64,000 nt of DNA, taken from contig NZ_CP106679.1 in NCBI RefSeq assembly GCF_025502585.1, forward strand, positions 1,469,001 to 1,533,000, in the 5' to 3' direction. Source of the DNA: Reichenbachiella agarivorans (GTDB lineage Bacteria; Bacteroidota; Bacteroidia; Cytophagales; Cyclobacteriaceae). The position numbers and the translations under genes were made by a program. The notes below the pieces were generated by a model. That model ran no database searches. It was not told the DNA's origin and saw nothing but the letters and a program-made list of their open reading frames with translations. Shown in pieces: positions 54,720 through 63,953 of the stretch (position 1 is its first letter; every line of letters begins with the position of its first letter).

Positions 54720-55823
54720 TTAGGTTTGAAAATTATACATCTCAGAAAGCTCTTGATACAAAAACCTTTCGACGGGTTTTGGTACTGCAAGACTTTCTAG
54801 ATCACTAAGATGGACAGCTTCCAATTTATTATCCTGACAAATTAATTTAAAATCCTTGCTTTCTGTGACTTGAACGACATGAAAGTTAATGTGCAATTTT
54901 TGGTGAGTAAGAATGTGTTTATACTCTTCCGAGCTTGCGATTAACTCGACATGACCCCACTCACTGCTTTTAAGAATGTCAAAAATACTGCTTTTTCGAT
55001 CTTTATCAGATTCAAACAATAGAAAATCATACAAACCTTGCCAGATATCTTGACTTTTTCTCTTGTGAAGCGCCAAATGACCCTCATGAATGAATACGAG
55101 GTAATCGAAATAGCGGTTTTTTACTTTAATTTTTTTGCTTTTGACTGGGAGTAAGTTTTGTACTTTTTTGCTCCGTGCGACACAATGATTATTGAGAGGG
55201 CAGGTATTGCATTTTGGATTGGTTGGGAGACAGATCGTCGCGCCGAGTTCCATGATGGCTTGATTGAAGTCTCCTGCGTTTTGTGAAGGCACTATGGATA
55301 AGCCTAGTTCGAAAAACTCTTTGAAGGTGCTGCCAATAGAAATGTCAGAGTATATTTCAAATAGTCGTGAATAGACCCTGTAGGCATTCCCATCAATAGC
55401 AGGTACGGGCTCGTCATAGCATATGGATGCCAAAGCGCCTGCGGTGTACTTACCTATCCCGATCAACTGAATTAAATCAGTATAATTGTCAGGAAACTGA
55501 CCGTTCATCTCCTTTATGATTTGATTGGCACATTTGTGCATGTTGCGAGCTCTTGAATAATAGCCCAATCCTTGCCAAAGTTTGAGAATATCATCTATAG
55601 GTGCACCCGCAAAAGCGTCAATTGTGGGGTAGTGTTTTACAAACTTTAAATAATATGACAGGCCCTGTGCGACCCTTGTTTGTTGGAGGATTATTTCCGA
55701 CAACCAGATTTTATATGGGTCTTTGGTGGCTCTCCAAGGTAATTCTCTGTAATTCAGACCATACCATTTGAGGAGTTTTGAGACTAGTTTTTGGATGGAC
55801 GTAGCGTCAGTTTTAGTTTTCAA
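54720..55823 (-). CDS. mutY: Adenine DNA glycosylase
   Basis: Removes adenine mispaired with 8-oxoguanine. The 367 residues show an HhH-GPD domain with [11 protein letters not shown] near 42-52 (catalytic Glu), [12 protein letters not shown] near 123-134 (hairpin) and [16 protein letters not shown] near 142-157 (catalytic Asp). The iron-sulfur ligands fit Cys-x6-Cys-x2-Cys-x5-Cys in [17 protein letters not shown] near 200-216. The C-terminal Nudix-like domain (about 235-350) that recognises 8-oxoG is present. It heads the mutY-ssb-gldE-gldD line and is divergent from the HU gene. Confidence 0.96.
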   Translation of the reverse strand: MKTKTDATSIQKLVSKLLKWYGLNYRELPWRATKDPYKIWLSEIILQQTRVAQGLSYYLKFVKHYPTIDAFAGAPIDDILKLWQGLGYYSRARNMHKCANQIIKEMNGQFPDNYTDLIQLIGIGKYTAGALASICYDEPVPAIDGNAYRVYSRLFEIYSDISIGSTFKEFFELGLSIVPSQNAGDFNQAIMELGATICLPTNPKCNTCPLNNHCVARSKKVQNLLPVKSKKIKVKNRYFDYLVFIHEGHLALHKRKSQDIWQGLYDFLLFESDKDRKSSIFDILKSSEWGHVELIASSEEYKHILTHQKLHINFHVVQVTESKDFKLICQDNKLEAVHLSDLESLAVPKPVERFLYQELSEMYNFQT

Positions 55824-55946
55824 TCCGGAATATTATTTCAATGTGTATGATTTTTTGTTTTTATTTGCGCTCTGATTTCGAAAAAAGGTCAGATGGCTAA
55901 ATTAGCCTTATTACAAGATTTCTACTACATATAAATTAGATTCAAC

Positions 55947-56237
55947 GTGACGAAAGCAGATGTGATCAACGAGATCGCCGAGAAAACAGGAATTGACAGA
56001 TTGGATGTCCAAGCTTCAGTAGAAGCATTTTTTAGCGTAGTGAAAAGTTCAATGGCAGATGGCGAAAATATATACGTCCGTGGTTTTGGAAGTTTCATCA
56101 ATAAAAAGAGAGCAAAGAAGATTGCTAGGAATATATCAAAGAACACCGCGATGGTGATTGATGAGCATTACATCCCTAGCTTCAAACCATCCAAGGTGTT
56201 TGTAGAGAAAATCAAAACAAGCAGCAAACTAGGATAA
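55947..56237 (+). CDS. HU/IHF-family DNA-binding protein
   Basis: Small DNA-bending protein of 96 residues that compacts the chromosome. TKADVINEIAEKTGIDRLDVQASVEAFF shows the N-terminal helices, and NIYVRGFGSFINKKRAKKIARN near 44-65 has the central Gly-Phe-Gly-Ser-Phe block followed by the DNA-binding arm. The tail IPSFKPSKVFVEKI is typical. The start is GTG at 55947, as no ATG fits. It is followed after one base by a TPR protein gene and stands divergent to mutY, the typical Bacteroidota neighbourhood. Confidence 0.95.
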   Translation: MTKADVINEIAEKTGIDRLDVQASVEAFFSVVKSSMADGENIYVRGFGSFINKKRAKKIARNISKNTAMVIDEHYIPSFKPSKVFVEKIKTSSKLG

Positions 56238-56238
56238 G

Positions 56239-57054
56239 ATGTCACTACACCGATGGTTGGTTTTGATAGGAGGATTGCTACTGGTTTTTCTGCTGTTTAG
56301 CCTGCCCAAAGTAGTAGTGGACAATGATGCCGTCGACACTGAGATAACCCAGTCGTCGACCTCCGAAATCGAAGAGACACATAGCTTTTCTTTCTCTCAA
56401 AAGGATCAAGATCGAAGAGACGCTCTTTTAAATTTGCTTGATTCCTCTTCTGTAAAGGAAAAAAGCACTATCTTTGCGGACTCTTTGGCTAGACTGTACC
56501 TATCGTACAACAAGCTAGACAGTGCTTCACACTTCGCAGATGTGATTTTGGCACTGGATAGTTCGATAAACGGGCAGAGACTGGCGGGAGAAATTTATTT
56601 CCAGCTATTTGGTATAGCGTTGAATCAGGCTGATTTAGCAAAGTATGCCAAGAAGGCTCAGGATTGTTTCCAAATAGTAATTGCGGAGCAAGAAGATCCT
56701 GACACCAAGGCGAAGTTGGCTATGACGAAAGTCATTTCTGACAACCCCATGGAAGGAATAGGCATGTTGAGGGAAATACTAGAAGAGTATCCCGATAATA
56801 TTACTGCTCTATACAGTCTTGGATTGCTGTCAATGCAATCTGGTCAATATGACAAAGCTGTAGAGAGATTTGAGAAATTGATGACTATTGATCCAGCTAA
56901 TCAACAAGCTGCGTTTCTATTGGCAACTAGCTATTTTGAAACCAATCAGCGTGAGAAAGCCAAACAGTGGTTTGAAAATATAAAAAGTACTGGTACTGAT
57001 CCAGCGATTATTTCTTCGACAGATCAGTACTTGAAAGAATTAAACGAATTGTAA
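56239..57054 (+). CDS. Membrane-anchored TPR protein
   Basis: Protein of 271 residues with one N-terminal membrane segment (WLVLIGGLLLVFLLFSLPKVVV near 6-27) and a periplasm- or cytoplasm-facing helical part. At least two or three clear TPR units lie near 170-260 (DNITALYSLGLLSMQSGQYDKAVERFEKL and NQQAAFLLATSYFETNQREKAKQWFE). The orientation suggests the TPR part is outside the cytoplasm, but this is not certain. It is conserved next to HU in Bacteroidota and its function is unknown. It lies one base after the HU gene and 20 bases before the small ribosomal-type gene. Confidence 0.85.
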   Translation: MSLHRWLVLIGGLLLVFLLFSLPKVVVDNDAVDTEITQSSTSEIEETHSFSFSQKDQDRRDALLNLLDSSSVKEKSTIFADSLARLYLSYNKLDSASHFADVILALDSSINGQRLAGEIYFQLFGIALNQADLAKYAKKAQDCFQIVIAEQEDPDTKAKLAMTKVISDNPMEGIGMLREILEEYPDNITALYSLGLLSMQSGQYDKAVERFEKLMTIDPANQQAAFLLATSYFETNQREKAKQWFENIKSTGTDPAIISSTDQYLKELNEL

Positions 57055-57074
57055 ATCATTAAAGATTTTTTGTT

Positions 57075-57164
57075 ATGCCGTGTGGTAAAAAAAGAAAAAG
57101 ACATAAGATCTCTACTCACAAAAGAAAGAAGAGACTAAGAAAGAACAGACACAAGAAGAAGTAA
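57075..57164 (+). CDS. 29-residue AURKAIP1/COX24-domain protein (ribosome-associated)
   Basis: ATG at 57075 to TAA at 57162-57164 encodes 29 residues, of which about 18 are Lys or Arg, with the motif KKRLRKNRHKKK at the C-terminus and MPCGKKRKRHK at the N-terminus. This is the pattern of the AURKAIP1/COX24 domain, related to mitochondrial ribosomal protein mS38 and to the tiny basic bacterial protein bS22. The exact match to a family start and the use of a proper ATG with no competing frame support it as real. A ribosomal role is inferred from the family. It lies between the TPR gene and the RNase E/G gene on the same strand. Confidence 0.85.
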   Translation: MPCGKKRKRHKISTHKRKKRLRKNRHKKK

Positions 57165-57220
57165 TTGTGCTTTCTTGGGTTATTTGAGTTAATCAAGTAT
57201 TCATATTAAACATTTAAGAA

Positions 57221-58771
57221 TTGAGTAACGAATTGATAATTAATTCAACTCAGACTGGATGTCGAATAGCCCTTTTAAAAGATAAAAAATTATCCGAGTT
57301 CCATCAAGATGATGATGGACACCAATTCAACGTAGGTGACATTTATTTAGGTCAAGTCAAAAAAGTTGTACCTGGACTAAATGCCGCCTTTGTTGATGTT
57401 GGTTATGAGAAAGATGCGTTTTTGCATTATCTGGATCTCGGACCCCAACTGCAGTCACTAAACAAATGTACCAAGTTGATTTTGGCCGGAAAAATGACCG
57501 GCAAGAATCTGAATGGTTTCAAGCGACTACCTGATATCAATAAGTTGGGGAAAATGAACCAGGTTTTGACAAAAAACCAACGTGTTCTAGTTCAGGTTGT
57601 AAAAGAACCTATTTCTACTAAAGGGCCAAGACTATCCAGTGAGTTGTCTATCGCTGGAAGATACATCGTACTCGTGCCATTTTCTGATTCCGTAAGTGTT
57701 TCAAAGAAGATTGCCGATGGAGGTGAAAGAAAAAGATTACTTCGTCTGATCAATTCGATCAAACCAGAGAATTTTGGAATTATTATCCGAACAGTTGCAC
57801 AAGGTAAAGATGTAGCTGAGTTGGATAAGGATTTGACCAACTTGATGGAAAAGTGGTCAAAGGGTATGCAAAGGTTGACGAAAGTCAAACCGAATGAAAA
57901 AGTAATTGGCGAAATGAATCGTGCCAATTCCATCCTGCGGGATGTACTCAATGAATCTTTTGACAGTATAGTTGTCGATGACAAAGCACTATACACTGAT
58001 GTCAGAGATTTTATCAGAGAGATCGCTCCTGAAAAGGAAAAAATCACGAAGCTATATAATGGTAAGGCCAAAATTTTTGAGGCTTACGGAATCGAAAAGC
58101 AACTCAAAGGGCTATTTGGTCAATCTGTAAGTATCGATGGTGGTGGTTATTTGATCATTGAGCATACTGAAGCCCTACACGTCGTAGATGTCAACAGTGG
58201 TAATAAATCTAACGCAGAGGATAATCAGGAAAGCACTGCATTGAAAGTGAACCTGGATGCTGCCAAGGAAATTGCCAGACAGCTGAGATTGAGAGACATG
58301 GGTGGAATCATCGTTGTAGACTTCATCGACATGAGAAAAGTAGAAAATAAAAAGCTACTCTTCCAAAGGATGAAGGATGAGATGAAAAGTGACCGATCAA
58401 AATTCACGGTGCTGCCTTTATCAAAATTTGGTTTGATGCAGATCACTAGACAGCGTGTAAGACCTGAGATGAACATCAAAACGAGAGAGGTTTGCCCTTC
58501 TTGTAATGGTTCTGGTAAGGTTACAGCGTCTATCTTGGTCACTGATCAGATCGAAAAAGATGTAGAGCACATCATGCTCAAGCAAAACGAAAAGAAGTTG
58601 ACCATATCGCTTCATCCGTATTTGTATGCTTATTACACCAAAGGCTTGATTTCAAGACAATGGAAGTGGTACTTCAAATACAAACGATGGATCAAATTGG
58701 TGGAAGACTCATCAATGGCTATTCTTGAATACAAATTCATCAACAGCCTAGGAGAAGAGATCGCACTTTAA
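57221..58771 (+). CDS. rng: Ribonuclease E/G family endoribonuclease
   Basis: Endonuclease of 516 residues for rRNA processing and mRNA decay. It starts at TTG 57221, giving MSNELIINSTQTGCRIALL. The S1 RNA-binding part is near 35-120 (GDIYLGQVKKVVPGLNAAFVDVG). The DNase I-like catalytic part has VVDVNSG near 321-327 (Asp323) and VDFIDM near 366-371 (Asp367, Asp370), matching the metal-binding acids of RNase E/G. The zinc-link is CPSCNGSGK near 424-432. There is no long C-terminal scaffold, so it is RNase G-sized. The stop codon lies in the loop of the terminator hairpin. Confidence 0.95.
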   Translation: MSNELIINSTQTGCRIALLKDKKLSEFHQDDDGHQFNVGDIYLGQVKKVVPGLNAAFVDVGYEKDAFLHYLDLGPQLQSLNKCTKLILAGKMTGKNLNGFKRLPDINKLGKMNQVLTKNQRVLVQVVKEPISTKGPRLSSELSIAGRYIVLVPFSDSVSVSKKIADGGERKRLLRLINSIKPENFGIIIRTVAQGKDVAELDKDLTNLMEKWSKGMQRLTKVKPNEKVIGEMNRANSILRDVLNESFDSIVVDDKALYTDVRDFIREIAPEKEKITKLYNGKAKIFEAYGIEKQLKGLFGQSVSIDGGGYLIIEHTEALHVVDVNSGNKSNAEDNQESTALKVNLDAAKEIARQLRLRDMGGIIVVDFIDMRKVENKKLLFQRMKDEMKSDRSKFTVLPLSKFGLMQITRQRVRPEMNIKTREVCPSCNGSGKVTASILVTDQIEKDVEHIMLKQNEKKLTISLHPYLYAYYTKGLISRQWKWYFKYKRWIKLVEDSSMAILEYKFINSLGEEIAL

Positions 58772-58788
58772 GTGCGATCTTTTTTTTC
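58758..58788 (+). terminator. Intrinsic terminator overlapping the rng stop codon
   Basis: AGATCGCACTT (58758-58768) pairs with AAGTGCGATCT (58770-58780), followed by a run of T. The TAA stop of rng (58769-58771) is in the small loop, so the last codons of the gene form one arm of the stem. Confidence 0.88.
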
Positions 58789-58832
58789 GGAATTTTTTTA
58801 ACGCTCTAGTACGAGTGGAGACAAGCGAAAGC

Positions 58833-60083
58833 TTATCTAAATCGCTTGAAGATTACTTTTAGTAGTTCTTTGACCTCATCTGAGTTCATGTCCCAAGCAT
58901 ATTTTTTGGCATATTGCTGTACCAATAGTTCAACTGATGCATCAAATGAATTGCTGGATTCTATTTGCTCCAAAGCAGCTTCATAATCCTTGTCATTTCC
59001 CTCAAAAAGATCATTGACAAACAGATATTTTTGGTTGATATTGATCGAACTTGCTATCTCAGATATAGGTTTGGACTCGTGTGTCGAAGCGATCGTGTCT
59101 TTGGTTTCGTTTTCCTCGTAGCGCTGATTGAGAGTCAGGATGTTTTCTGTGGTGAACCTCTCGTGCAAACTTCCCGATTTTTGTTCTATTGTTTCTTTCC
59201 TTTTGACCGAGACAGTTTCTTCTTGCTTCACAACGGGGGCTGCTTCTACTGTTTTTGGTTCGGGTTTTATTTCTATTTCTGGTGTTGGTTGTGATTCAGT
59301 TTTTTCTGGAGTGAATTCCTCAGTTAGATCTTCTGGTTCTTTGTAGGAAGCCACATCTTTTTTCTGATCTGGAGTGATTTCTTCAAGAGTAGGTAGCTCA
59401 TCTAAAGTATCAAAGAAACTAATAGCCGTCTCTTTTCTAGGTTGTTCGCTTGGCTTTGGTTCATCTTTTTCTACGATATCAAGTGGTGCCACTGATGAGA
59501 ATTGCTTCACCAACTCCTCGGCTTCAGCAGCTCCTGCTGCAAAATTTTTGACGGCATTCTTGACGACACTTTCGACCACTAGCAAATCAGTTGACATACC
59601 ATTTTCGATGCTGTGGACAATTCCATCATAGAGCTCTTTGTAGAGTTTGATGTATTTTCCATTGCCTTTTATCTCTTTGGTGAGTTCCTGTGCGTTGTGT
59701 TTTTTGACCTCTTTGAGTAAGTAATCACTCGGGTTGTACAGGTAATCCAATGTTTCGTCGACGGCTTTCTCAAAAAGTGTCTTGAAGTCTGCTTTTTGAA
59801 TAGCAATATTCTTGGAAAGTGTGTTAACCAATGTCTTCAAGGCAGCATTGACTTCTTCGTTTTTATAGTCAAAATAGGGACTTCTAAATTTTTTGGTCTC
59901 CTCCTGCCATTCTTCAAAGAGCACTTTCAATACAAAGAAATTGACTTGTTTGATAGGTGTAAGAGAGATGATCTGTTGACCGTTGATGTCCTCATTTTCA
60001 GCAAAAAAATCATCTAAGATAATCTGGCTGTAAGTGTTGACGTAGTTCTTTTTGGCTTGGGGATTTAATTTGCTACCGTGCAT
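58833..60083 (-). CDS. Unknown acidic cytoplasmic protein with helical ends
   Basis: Protein of 416 residues with no signal peptide or membrane segment. Residues 1-190 are helical and mostly charged (FFVLKVLFEEWQEETKKFRSPYFDYKN near 47-73). Residues about 200-330 are a low-complexity, Pro/Glu/Thr/Lys-rich linker (for example PTPEIEIKPEPKT). The C-terminal 90 residues form another helical domain (INQKYLFVNDLFEGNDKDYEAALEQI near 345-370, ending DEVKELLKVIFKRFR). It looks like a conserved Bacteroidota protein of unknown function, perhaps a scaffold. It is divergent from the ferredoxin gene, with 31 bases between the start codons. Confidence 0.75.
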   Translation of the reverse strand: MHGSKLNPQAKKNYVNTYSQIILDDFFAENEDINGQQIISLTPIKQVNFFVLKVLFEEWQEETKKFRSPYFDYKNEEVNAALKTLVNTLSKNIAIQKADFKTLFEKAVDETLDYLYNPSDYLLKEVKKHNAQELTKEIKGNGKYIKLYKELYDGIVHSIENGMSTDLLVVESVVKNAVKNFAAGAAEAEELVKQFSSVAPLDIVEKDEPKPSEQPRKETAISFFDTLDELPTLEEITPDQKKDVASYKEPEDLTEEFTPEKTESQPTPEIEIKPEPKTVEAAPVVKQEETVSVKRKETIEQKSGSLHERFTTENILTLNQRYEENETKDTIASTHESKPISEIASSININQKYLFVNDLFEGNDKDYEAALEQIESSNSFDASVELLVQQYAKKYAWDMNSDEVKELLKVIFKRFR

Positions 60084-60114
60084 AATAATTGCTTCTTTTG
60101 TAAAGTTAAAGAAT

Positions 60115-60438
60115 ATGCCGAAAATCGTTATACAAAACCTTCACAACAAGGGAATTTTCGAAAAAGACGACACAAAGACGCTTTTAGAAATGATCCACCT
60201 AAACCAAGTTGATTGGATGTTTGCATGTGGAGGAAAGGGTCGATGCACGACTTGCAGGGCGATTGTGATAGATGGTTTGAACAATTTTTCTCCTGAGACT
60301 GAGACAGAAATAAAATTTAAGAATGCAGATAGGCTCAAAAGTAATGAGCGCTTGGCTTGCCAATGCACCATCCATGGTGATGTGATTATCAAAGTGGCGG
60401 ATGAAAACAAGTTTATGCACCTCCATTATTCGGACTAA
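60115..60438 (+). CDS. [2Fe-2S] ferredoxin
   Basis: Electron carrier of 107 residues with the beta-grasp plant-type fold. The cluster ligands are Cys38, Cys44 and Cys47 in [10 protein letters not shown] and Cys82 in RLACQC, the usual C-x5-C-x2-C...C spacing; Cys84 is extra. ATG 60115 ([13 protein letters not shown]) is chosen because the longer open frame runs back through the divergent promoter region and adds no conserved residues. The electron partner is not shown by the neighbours. Five bases separate it from tdk. Confidence 0.93.
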   Translation: MPKIVIQNLHNKGIFEKDDTKTLLEMIHLNQVDWMFACGGKGRCTTCRAIVIDGLNNFSPETETEIKFKNADRLKSNERLACQCTIHGDVIIKVADENKFMHLHYSD

Positions 60439-60443
60439 AGCCA

Positions 60444-61049
60444 ATGTTTATAGAACCAGGGATTGATCAAAGCAGATTGCCACATGCCAAACCAATAGGT
60501 TGGATCGAAGTAGTCTGTGGGTCTATGTTTTCTGGTAAAACGGAGGAGCTCATCAGGCGACTGAATCGTGCACTTATCGCCAACCAAAGGGTAGAAATTT
60601 TTAAACCTGCCATCGATACACGATACCATGTTTTGGATGTTGTGTCGCACAATGCCAATTCTATTCGATCTACACCTGTTCAGTTTGCCAGTGACATCAT
60701 GTTGTTGGCTGGGAATAGTGACGTGGTGGGAATCGATGAAGCACAGTTTTTTGACACGGAGCTGATTGCTGTCTCACGCAAATTGGCTAATGCTGGAAAG
60801 CGTGTAATCATTGCTGGTTTAGATATGGATTTTAGAGGGGAACCTTTTGGTCCTATACCTGGATTGATGGGAATCGCTGAGTATGTAACCAAAGTCAGAG
60901 CCATCTGTATGAAATGCGGGAATCTGGCATCTTACTCATTTAGACTGTCTGATGCCAAGCAGAAGGTGATGCTAGGCGAACAGGAAGCCTATGAAGCACG
61001 TTGTAGAAAGTGCTTTTATGAAGATTTTGACCCCAAAAGAAATGCTTGA
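60444..61049 (+). CDS. tdk: Thymidine kinase
   Basis: Phosphorylates thymidine in the salvage pathway. The 201 residues are the normal length of type II enzymes. The P-loop is [15 protein letters not shown] near 26-40. IDTRYH near 58 and [11 protein letters not shown] near 94-104 supply the Mg2+ and catalytic acid (Asp98, Glu99). The lasso domain has [14 protein letters not shown] near 124-137, and the zinc site is formed by CMKCGN near 154 and RCRKC near 189. The last codons overlap the start of the porZ gene by eight bases, a sign of coupling. Confidence 0.97.
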   Translation: MFIEPGIDQSRLPHAKPIGWIEVVCGSMFSGKTEELIRRLNRALIANQRVEIFKPAIDTRYHVLDVVSHNANSIRSTPVQFASDIMLLAGNSDVVGIDEAQFFDTELIAVSRKLANAGKRVIIAGLDMDFRGEPFGPIPGLMGIAEYVTKVRAICMKCGNLASYSFRLSDAKQKVMLGEQEAYEARCRKCFYEDFDPKRNA

Positions 61050-63261
61050 TGTGAAAAAATTGGTGTTTGTATTAGTCATGTTGATTTCGCAGATGACTCA
61101 AGCCCAGGAATTGATTCCTATGGGTACTTGGCGTACACATTACAATTACCAGCAGAGCTACTTAGTTGAGGAAGTTGGAGACAAAATTTTTGCTTCTTAC
61201 ATTCATGGACTGCTGTATTTCGATTCCGAAGATCAAAGCTTGAACAAAGTGACAAAAATTGATGGGTTGAGTGGTGAGGTCATTACAGCTATGGCCTTTG
61301 ATGCCGAAAACAGTCGCTTGATTCTGGGATATAGGGATGGCAACATCGACTACATTGAGGGCCATGTGATCAGCAATGTCCGAACCTTGATAGAGAGCTC
61401 TGTGGTAGATGAAAAAACCATACGGGATATTTCCTTTTACAAGGGCAAAGCCAATTTGGCGACCGATTTTGGTCTCTTGGTGTTGGAGCCAGAGAGTGGG
61501 TTGATCCGAGACTCCTACCGCAACCTGGGGCCAGCTGGAGAAGTTTTGCTCGTGAATCAATCTGCGGTGTTGGACGATGCCATCTATTTGGCTACTCCAG
61601 ATGGTGTACTCAAGGGGCTTCTTAATTCTGGAGATAACCTTCAAGATTTTAACAATTGGGAGCGTTTTGAAGGGTCCTTGGTGGAGAATGAAAATGTCAT
61701 TTCGGTCACCATATCCAATGGACAGGTCTATGCTGCTACTCAATCCAAACTATTTGTATTGAAGGATCAATGGACAGAAATAGTCTTGACTGTGCCAGGA
61801 CTTGAAATTTCAAAAATCAGAGGGTTTGATCAACACTTGCTCGTTATATCCTTAGGATCCATTTATCAATTGGATACCGACGGTCACCTGCAAGTGTTAT
61901 CTACGGTAGGTGAAATGGCCAATGATGCACTTATGACACAAGAGGGAATCCTCTGGTCTGCTGATGGGATTCAGGGTCTATTGTCACATGAGAATGACAC
62001 ACCAGTTTCTTTTGTTCCACAAGGACCTGTGGCTAATGAATTTTATGCGCTTGATTTTATAGAAGATCAAATCATCGCCCTTCCTACTTTGGATCTAGAT
62101 GCCAATACACGGTTGAGTAACGGCAAGGGCTATTCTGTATTTAAAGGAGGACAGTGGCAGGAAGTGTTACCCAATGACATGGCTGGCATCACTAATATTG
62201 CTGCTGTGGCTAGCTTTTCCGATTCGGATTACAGCGCATCTTTTTCGTCAGGCTTTTACGACATGAGTAGCGCAGTGTTGTATGATGATACCAATAGCCC
62301 GCTGATGCGAGATGTTGATGGCAATGTTTTGGTTTCTGGTTTGGCTGTTGATTTCCAGCATGGTTTATGGATTGCCAATATCAGTTCCAATCCTTTGATT
62401 CATATGGATCAAAATGGCGATTTCGACACTTATAGTTTTGACGGATTACAAAGCATTGAGCCAGCTTCGCTGACCCGTGACAGCTATGGTCAGCTGTGGA
62501 TGCCTTTGGGACTCAGCGGAGGCAATGGTCTATTGATTTTTGATCCTAGTACCCTATCCGAACGCTATGTCAGTGCGAGCAACTCTGATATACCCTCCGA
62601 TCAGATCAATGATTTGACAGTCAGTATGGATCAAGAAATGTGGATTGCTACGACATCTGGCTTGGCTTACTTCCCATATATTTATGGTGTCACTTCCAAC
62701 TCTGCGGCAGATTTGATTTTGCCCACGATGAATGGCGAAGTTTTATTTGAAGACGAGGAAGTATATGCAGTTGCCATCGATGGTGGCAATAGAAAATGGG
62801 TCAGTAGCAGCACAGGAGTTTATTTGCTTTCTGCAACGCTATCAGAGATCATACTCCATTTCAATACAAGCAATAGTCCGATTCCTTCCAATAAGGTAAC
62901 TGACATTGCCATCAATCAGGGTACAGGGGAGGTTTTTTTTGGGACCGATCATGGCATGATCTCTTACCGATCAGATGCGATTTGGATGTCGTTAGATCAA
63001 ACTGTCGCTATCTATCCCAATCCAGTACTACCACACTATCAGGGGCAAGTGGGATTCAAAGGATTGCCCAACAATGCGCTGCTGAAGATTACAACCGTGT
63101 CTGGTAGCTTGGTCAGAGAGATACAAGGGTACGGCACTGCTGCTTCTTGGGATACCAGAGACTATACAGGGAGAGCTGTGGATACAGGGGTGTATTTGGT
63201 GTTTAGTGCTACCCAAAGTGGCCTGGATACTTACGTAGGCAAAATCGCAGTAATCAAGTAA
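61042..63261 (+). CDS. porZ: Type IX secretion protein PorZ, beta-propeller type
   Basis: Exported protein of about 739 residues. ATG 61042 gives a signal peptide ([19 protein letters not shown]); GTG 61051 would shorten it by three residues. [23 protein letters not shown] near 30 and [17 protein letters not shown] match the PorZ N-terminus; two beta-propeller domains with repeated phrases such as [18 protein letters not shown] and [12 protein letters not shown] follow. The last 85 residues form a T9SS C-terminal domain ([14 protein letters not shown] ... [13 protein letters not shown] ... YVGKIAVIK). In Porphyromonas PorZ is a surface part of the sortase/attachment complex. The gene overlaps tdk and recO, and linkage to recO is known for PorZ-type genes. 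Confidence 0.85.
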   Translation: MLDVKKLVFVLVMLISQMTQAQELIPMGTWRTHYNYQQSYLVEEVGDKIFASYIHGLLYFDSEDQSLNKVTKIDGLSGEVITAMAFDAENSRLILGYRDGNIDYIEGHVISNVRTLIESSVVDEKTIRDISFYKGKANLATDFGLLVLEPESGLIRDSYRNLGPAGEVLLVNQSAVLDDAIYLATPDGVLKGLLNSGDNLQDFNNWERFEGSLVENENVISVTISNGQVYAATQSKLFVLKDQWTEIVLTVPGLEISKIRGFDQHLLVISLGSIYQLDTDGHLQVLSTVGEMANDALMTQEGILWSADGIQGLLSHENDTPVSFVPQGPVANEFYALDFIEDQIIALPTLDLDANTRLSNGKGYSVFKGGQWQEVLPNDMAGITNIAAVASFSDSDYSASFSSGFYDMSSAVLYDDTNSPLMRDVDGNVLVSGLAVDFQHGLWIANISSNPLIHMDQNGDFDTYSFDGLQSIEPASLTRDSYGQLWMPLGLSGGNGLLIFDPSTLSERYVSASNSDIPSDQINDLTVSMDQEMWIATTSGLAYFPYIYGVTSNSAADLILPTMNGEVLFEDEEVYAVAIDGGNRKWVSSSTGVYLLSATLSEIILHFNTSNSPIPSNKVTDIAINQGTGEVFFGTDHGMISYRSDAIWMSLDQTVAIYPNPVLPHYQGQVGFKGLPNNALLKITTVSGSLVREIQGYGTAASWDTRDYTGRAVDTGVYLVFSATQSGLDTYVGKIAVIK

Positions 63262-63953
63262 TGCTGCACAAAACCAAAGGCATCGTACTCAACTATATCA
63301 AGTACAAGGAGACCTCCATCATTGCGAGAATATATACAGCGGAGTTTGGTCTCCAATCCTATATCATCAATGGAGTCAGAAGTCAAAGATCCAAGAAAGG
63401 ATTGGCGCTCCTCCAGCCGCTTACACTTTTGGACATGGTCGTCTATCACAAGGGTAACAAAGTTGATCAACTGCAACGTATTTCCGAATACAAATCGGCA
63501 TACACTTTTAGCAGTATTCCGTTTGATGTCAAAAAGTCTTCCATGGCGTTGTTTGTCACAGAGTTGCTTTCCAAGGTGTTGAAAGAAGAAGACGAGCGCG
63601 GGGTTGTTTTCGAATTCCTTTGTCACTTTGTGATGGTTTTGGATCAAAAAAGAGAAGGATTCGAAAGTCTCCATGTGTATTTGATGGTGCATCTGACCCA
63701 TTTTATTGGTTTTGGTATCCACCAAAAAATAGATCTAGAGAATGACAATATTCTCCAACGAGTCAATACCAGTTTTGATGAGATATACGACACCCTTCTG
63801 CATCTAAACGCTTGTGATCTCAATGATCCCATCCTGCTCGACAACCGACTCAGGAAGGATTGTCTGAGCTACATGATCAATTATTACACCCATCATATTG
63901 AGGGATTCAACGAACTTCGCTCTCTGGCCATCTTGGGACAAATATTTAGATAG
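63261..63953 (+). CDS. recO: DNA repair protein RecO
   Basis: RecFOR pathway protein of 230 residues that loads RecA on SSB-coated [29 protein letters not shown] is the OB-fold start, SYIINGVRSQRSKKGLALLQPLTLLD near 32-57 is the conserved basic block, and the rest is the helical RecO_C domain (about 85-225) with a typical FVTELLSKVLKEEDE segment. Zinc-binding Cys of some RecO proteins are absent, as in other Bacteroidota members. The ATG shares its A with the porZ stop. After the stop at 63953 only 47 bases remain in the window. Confidence 0.95.
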   Translation: MLHKTKGIVLNYIKYKETSIIARIYTAEFGLQSYIINGVRSQRSKKGLALLQPLTLLDMVVYHKGNKVDQLQRISEYKSAYTFSSIPFDVKKSSMALFVTELLSKVLKEEDERGVVFEFLCHFVMVLDQKREGFESLHVYLMVHLTHFIGFGIHQKIDLENDNILQRVNTSFDEIYDTLLHLNACDLNDPILLDNRLRKDCLSYMINYYTHHIEGFNELRSLAILGQIFR

